Origin: Arthrobacter sp. TPD3018
GTDB lineage: Bacteria > Pseudomonadota > Alphaproteobacteria > Sphingomonadales > Sphingomonadaceae
DNA: 64,000 nucleotides
Assembly: GCA_003075315.1 (NCBI GenBank)
Contig: QDFQ01000003.1
Coordinates: forward strand, 1 to 64,000
Reading direction: 5' to 3'
The translations under genes were made by a program, and so were the position numbers. The notes beneath the pieces are model-generated. The model had not been told where the DNA came from, did not search any database, and worked only from the letters and a program-made list of their open reading frames with translations. Positions 60,509 through 64,000 of this stretch are shown one piece after another; the first letter of the stretch is position 1, and every line of letters begins with the position of its first letter.

Positions 60509-63500
60509 TCAGAAGCGAGCGGTCACGCCCGCGTAGAAACGACGGCCGATATTGTCGAAGATCGCGCTGCCCGCACCGAGGCCGGTCGCGCCCAGCGGGG
60601 GCAGGCGGTCGGTCAGGTTGTCGACGCCGACGTAGAAGTTCGACTTCTCGCCGATGTCGATGCCCAGCTTCATGCCGATGTACAGGACGTCGGGATAGTA
60701 AGGGATGTCGAAGTCGTCGAGGTTCTGCGGCGGACGACCCTGGAAGGCAATGTGGTTCTCGATCGCACCGACGGACTGCTTGGACAGATAGCGGAACGAG
60801 GTGTCGAGCGTCAGCACGCCGAAGTCGGCGCCCAGGTTCAGGTTGAACTGATCCTTCGGGTAGCCCAGTTCACCCACGGTGGTATCCGCGAAAGCAGGTT
60901 GCAGCGGATTAAGGAAGCTGCTGCTTTCGAAGATGTGGGTATAGTTCAGGTCAGCGCCGACGCGGATATCGCCGAACCGGCGAGTGTAGGTGAGGCTTGC
61001 GTCGATGCCGCGACGCTTCAGGCTCGCGAAGTTGAGCGAGGACTGCAGCAGGCTGCCTTCGATGATCCGATACGCCTGTTCGCCGCGCGGACCGGTCGCG
61101 CCGGCCGCCACACGCTGGAATTGCGAGCAGAACTGATTGTTCTGGATCGACGGCGAATCGTAGCAGTTGTTGACGATACCCTGCGCGCTGACCGCCGAGA
61201 TCACGTCGTTCACCGCGATGTTATAATAGTCGACCGAGAGTACCAAACCTGGCGCGAACGTAGGCGTCAGGACTGCGCCATAGGTGTACGAATCCGACTT
61301 CTCCACCTTCAGGTTCGGATTGCCGCCGCTGCGGATTTCCAGCGACTGAGCATAGATGAAGTTGTAGTTCGACGGAATGCCTGCCGCGGCGCAGTTCGCA
61401 GCGCGGAACTGTGTGCCGCGACCCAGATTGTCGGACGAGCAGGGGTCGGCGAAGCCTGGGGCGAAGTTTTGGCCCGCTGCCGAATACAATTCGGACAGGT
61501 TGGGAGCGCGAACCGCGCGGCCGTAGTTCGCCCGGAAGCGGAGCCCTTCGAACGGAGCGTACGTGCCGTTCAGGTTGTACGTGTAGACCGTACCCGCCGA
61601 TCCCTTATAGTCGGACACGCGGCCTGCACCGCTGATCGTCAGCTCTTTGATGAGCGTGATGTCCTTCAGCAGCGGCAGGCGAATTTCGCCGAATGCTTCC
61701 TTCACCTCAAACGCCGGCGGTGTAAACGCTGCAAGCGCATTGTAGAAGGTGTAACCCTTCTGCACGTAGGGATCGGCACGGAAGAAGTTCGTCTCACGAC
61801 GATATTCGCCGCCAATCGAAAAGCCGATACCACCGCCCGGCAGGTTGAAGAACTTAGATGTATCGCCGGCTACCGTCGCCAGCACGTCAAGCTGGGTAAT
61901 CTTGCCGGCCGACGTCGTGTTGCGGAGGACATAGTTCTTCGCGGCATCGGAAATGCTGCCCACACCAAACGGATTAAGCGGCTGACAGTTCGCGATGTCG
62001 TTGGCGAGGTTGGCCGCATCGCCGCCAATGTCGGTGCCGAAGGCAAAACGCGCCGGGTTGAGCTGAGCGCCACAGACGATCTGACCCGCGGGATTACGTA
62101 CCGCGTCGAGCGCCAAGCTGAGGCGCTGGACGTCGACGTTGCCCAGAACCCTAGTCCGTTCCTTGAACTCTCCGTAGTTGACCGACACCTCGTAGTTCAG
62201 CGTGTCGGTGATGTCACCGCGCACGCCGCCGACGAACCGGTAGGTTTCGCGGCGAGCATCCTCACGACGTGAACCCAGATCGGTGAGATTCTTGCGCAAG
62301 ATAAAGCGCTGGGTCCCCGCGTTGATCGCCGCGATCTGCGCAGCCTGGGTGGCCTGAGCCGTGGCGATCTGTGCCGCGGTCTGGCCCGGCTGGAGGTAGG
62401 CGTTGCCGGTCAGAACGTTAATGCCGTTGGTGGCTTGGGTCAGCAATGCCTGCTGGATGACGCTACGCGATCCGGCGTCGAGGAACGGGTTGTCGAGGCG
62501 AGGACGTTCGTAGAGCGCGTCGATCGTCGAGCCGGTGAAGAATGCGGGGCCCGAGCCGCCGAGACCAACGCTCTCGACGCGGACGTACTTGGCTTCGATG
62601 AACGGCACGAAAGCGCTCGAGACGTCGAAGTGCCCGATCAGGTTTGCCGAATAACGGTCCAGCTGGGGCAGCAGCTGCAACAGCACGCCTTCACGCCGCG
62701 TATTGCCGTTGCCACCAATGAATGAGCCGGCTGGATTGCCCGAGGGGGTGGCGGCAGAACCACCTGCGATGCCGACGCGAGTACCATTCTGGAGAGCAAG
62801 CGAGCCGCCTGGCTGGAAGAGATAATTGCAGGTGTATGCACGGCCCAGCGGATCGCGACCGCAGCTTGCCGGCGAGGTAGCACCCAAGCCTGCGCCTGCA
62901 AACGACACCAAGCCGCCATCCGAGAACGTGCCGACCCGAATGTCGCGGAAAAACACGGCGTCCGGGATGCCGTCATAGTTCAGATTGCCGCCGACACCCG
63001 GGCCAGCCGCGTCGATGTTCGTCGTAATGAAGCCATCGGCCTGGCGATATTCGCGCCGGTTGGAGGCGAACAGATCCTGCGTGCGGGCATATTCCAGGTT
63101 GACCGCGAGGTTGCCACGGCCGTCAGCAAAATTCTTGCCGCCAGTCAGGCTGACAAAATAGCTGCCCGCGTCCTTGCGGCTGCTGACGCCGCCCTGTGCG
63201 CGGATCTGCAGACCGTCATAATTACTCTTCAAGCGAAAGTTGACAACGCCGGCTAACGCATCCGAACCGTACACCGCCGAATTACCGCCGGTTACGATGT
63301 CGACGGCTTCCAGCAGATCAGTCGGAATCGTGTTGATATCGACCGAGGTGGCATTGCTAAGAATGTCAGATCCGACGTGACGCCGACCGTTGACCAGCAC
63401 CAGTGTACGAACGGTGCCGAGGCCACGAAGATCGAGCAGGTTAAGCCCGGCGGTGCCGAGGAAACGCGTCGAGTTGGACTGGCTGAAGGTGCTGTTGAGC

Positions 63501-63793
63501 TGCGGCAGGTCGTTCAGCACGTCACCGATGGACGTGCGGGCCGTCTGCGTCAGTTCCGCCGCCGACACCGTCTGAATGGGAACCACGGACTCGGCGTTCG
63601 GGGTGCGAATGCGCGAACCGGTGATCACGATGTCTTCGCCCGGACGTGCCGAATCATCCTTGTTGGTGTCGGCGATCGAAGCGCCTGCCGGTGCCCCAGT
63701 CTGCGGAACTTCGGGAGTCGTTTGAGCGGAAGCGGTCGGGGCGAGCAACAGCCCGCCCGCGAGCGCGCTCGCGGAAAGCAGCCAAGTCTTCAT
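60509..63793 (-). CDS. Large TonB-dependent receptor
   Basis: A 1094-aa outer-membrane receptor, longer than BtuB-type proteins. Signal peptide to APTASAQ, a Pro/Asp-rich spacer, TonB-box-like DIVITGSRIR, plug (VLNDLPQLNSTFSQSNST, VLVNGRRHVGSD, VDIVTGGNSAVYGSDALAG) and a large barrel with long extracellular loops, ending GRRFYAGVTARF. This VNGRRHVGSD class is very common in sphingomonads and is often taken to import peptides, glycans or plant-derived compounds; the ligand is unknown. GGGGA lies seven bases before the ATG. The 200 bp upstream are notably AT-richer than the surroundings and probably hold the promoter. The oxygenase gene follows. Confidence 0.92.
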   Translation of the reverse strand: MKTWLLSASALAGGLLLAPTASAQTTPEVPQTGAPAGASIADTNKDDSARPGEDIVITGSRIRTPNAESVVPIQTVSAAELTQTARTSIGDVLNDLPQLNSTFSQSNSTRFLGTAGLNLLDLRGLGTVRTLVLVNGRRHVGSDILSNATSVDINTIPTDLLEAVDIVTGGNSAVYGSDALAGVVNFRLKSNYDGLQIRAQGGVSSRKDAGSYFVSLTGGKNFADGRGNLAVNLEYARTQDLFASNRREYRQADGFITTNIDAAGPGVGGNLNYDGIPDAVFFRDIRVGTFSDGGLVSFAGAGLGATSPASCGRDPLGRAYTCNYLFQPGGSLALQNGTRVGIAGGSAATPSGNPAGSFIGGNGNTRREGVLLQLLPQLDRYSANLIGHFDVSSAFVPFIEAKYVRVESVGLGGSGPAFFTGSTIDALYERPRLDNPFLDAGSRSVIQQALLTQATNGINVLTGNAYLQPGQTAAQIATAQATQAAQIAAINAGTQRFILRKNLTDLGSRREDARRETYRFVGGVRGDITDTLNYEVSVNYGEFKERTRVLGNVDVQRLSLALDAVRNPAGQIVCGAQLNPARFAFGTDIGGDAANLANDIANCQPLNPFGVGSISDAAKNYVLRNTTSAGKITQLDVLATVAGDTSKFFNLPGGGIGFSIGGEYRRETNFFRADPYVQKGYTFYNALAAFTPPAFEVKEAFGEIRLPLLKDITLIKELTISGAGRVSDYKGSAGTVYTYNLNGTYAPFEGLRFRANYGRAVRAPNLSELYSAAGQNFAPGFADPCSSDNLGRGTQFRAANCAAAGIPSNYNFIYAQSLEIRSGGNPNLKVEKSDSYTYGAVLTPTFAPGLVLSVDYYNIAVNDVISAVSAQGIVNNCYDSPSIQNNQFCSQFQRVAAGATGPRGEQAYRIIEGSLLQSSLNFASLKRRGIDASLTYTRRFGDIRVGADLNYTHIFESSSFLNPLQPAFADTTVGELGYPKDQFNLNLGADFGVLTLDTSFRYLSKQSVGAIENHIAFQGRPPQNLDDFDIPYYPDVLYIGMKLGIDIGEKSNFYVGVDNLTDRLPPLGATGLGAGSAIFDNIGRRFYAGVTARF

Positions 63794-64000
63794 TATGGTC
63801 CCCTATTTTCGGCACATTTGCCTTAAACAGGGGAGCATGTTGACGCAGTCCGTCGGAGTGAAACAAGCCGATTTCTGTCAGTGTGATGAACGAAGCGTCA
63901 CATTACGCGAAACTGTCGCCGAAAAGACACAAAAGTACGTACGAATTGTTTCCGTAGCCTGTTAGTTGCGTCAGAGGTGCTTACCCAATCACCGCTCCAC

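Overview
The window is high-GC DNA from an alphaproteobacterium, most likely a Sphingomonas-type member of the Sphingomonadaceae. The main support is a TrcR/DUF1013 cell-cycle regulator gene beside a DUF1192 gene and a PIG3-type quinone oxidoreductase, together with two NodT-type efflux sets, large TonB-dependent receptors and many dispersed hairpin repeats. I see no rRNA, tRNA or CRISPR array. Apart from an IS110-like transposase fragment at the left edge, the gene content looks chromosomal.

Layout. 0.3-9.2 kb: M61 peptidase, actP-like symporter with its DUF485 partner, an acvB-mprF pair (aminoacyl-phospholipid synthesis and hydrolysis) and a CitE-like lyase. 9.4-16.4 kb: hybrid histidine kinase and a first EmrB-EmrA-NodT efflux operon. 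16.4-20.5 kb: sugar genes (GT4, GH13, GH130). 20.6-26.4 kb: TorF porin, SulP transporter with carbonic anhydrase, and a two-component pair. 26.5-31.1 kb: a second MarR-controlled NodT-EmrA-EmrB operon. 31.3-36.3 kb: an aminotransferase-flavoprotein fusion with a GT2 enzyme, then a succinate-semialdehyde-type dehydrogenase. 36.6-44.1 kb: diguanylate cyclase, Nudix, ClpA, DUF1192, quinone oxidoreductase, TrcR. 44.5-53.0 kb: SMP-30 lactonase, PhoQ/PhoP-like pair facing a proline-rich OB-fold protein, GST, dienelactone hydrolase, ketoglutarate-semialdehyde-type dehydrogenase, SDR. 53.2-59.5 kb: cobalamin riboswitch, btuB-btuF-btuC-btuD, alanine racemase. 59.5-63.8 kb: 2OG-Fe(II) oxygenase and a large TonB-dependent receptor.

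The most unusual feature is a population of REPIN-like elements. Three families (A about 84 bp, B about 96 bp, C about 108 bp) share a CGTC(A/G)Y head followed by a short hairpin, usually as two inverted copies around a core. There are 18 complete elements and one half element in 64 kb. In one place a GIY-YIG endonuclease gene, broken by a single in-frame TGA, lies between a full C element and a C half element. This block sits exactly between the coupled ATG and the lipoprotein signal peptide of the nodT gene in the first efflux operon. Elsewhere the repeat ends appear to supply a start codon (btuF) or a ribosome binding site (GH130 gene).
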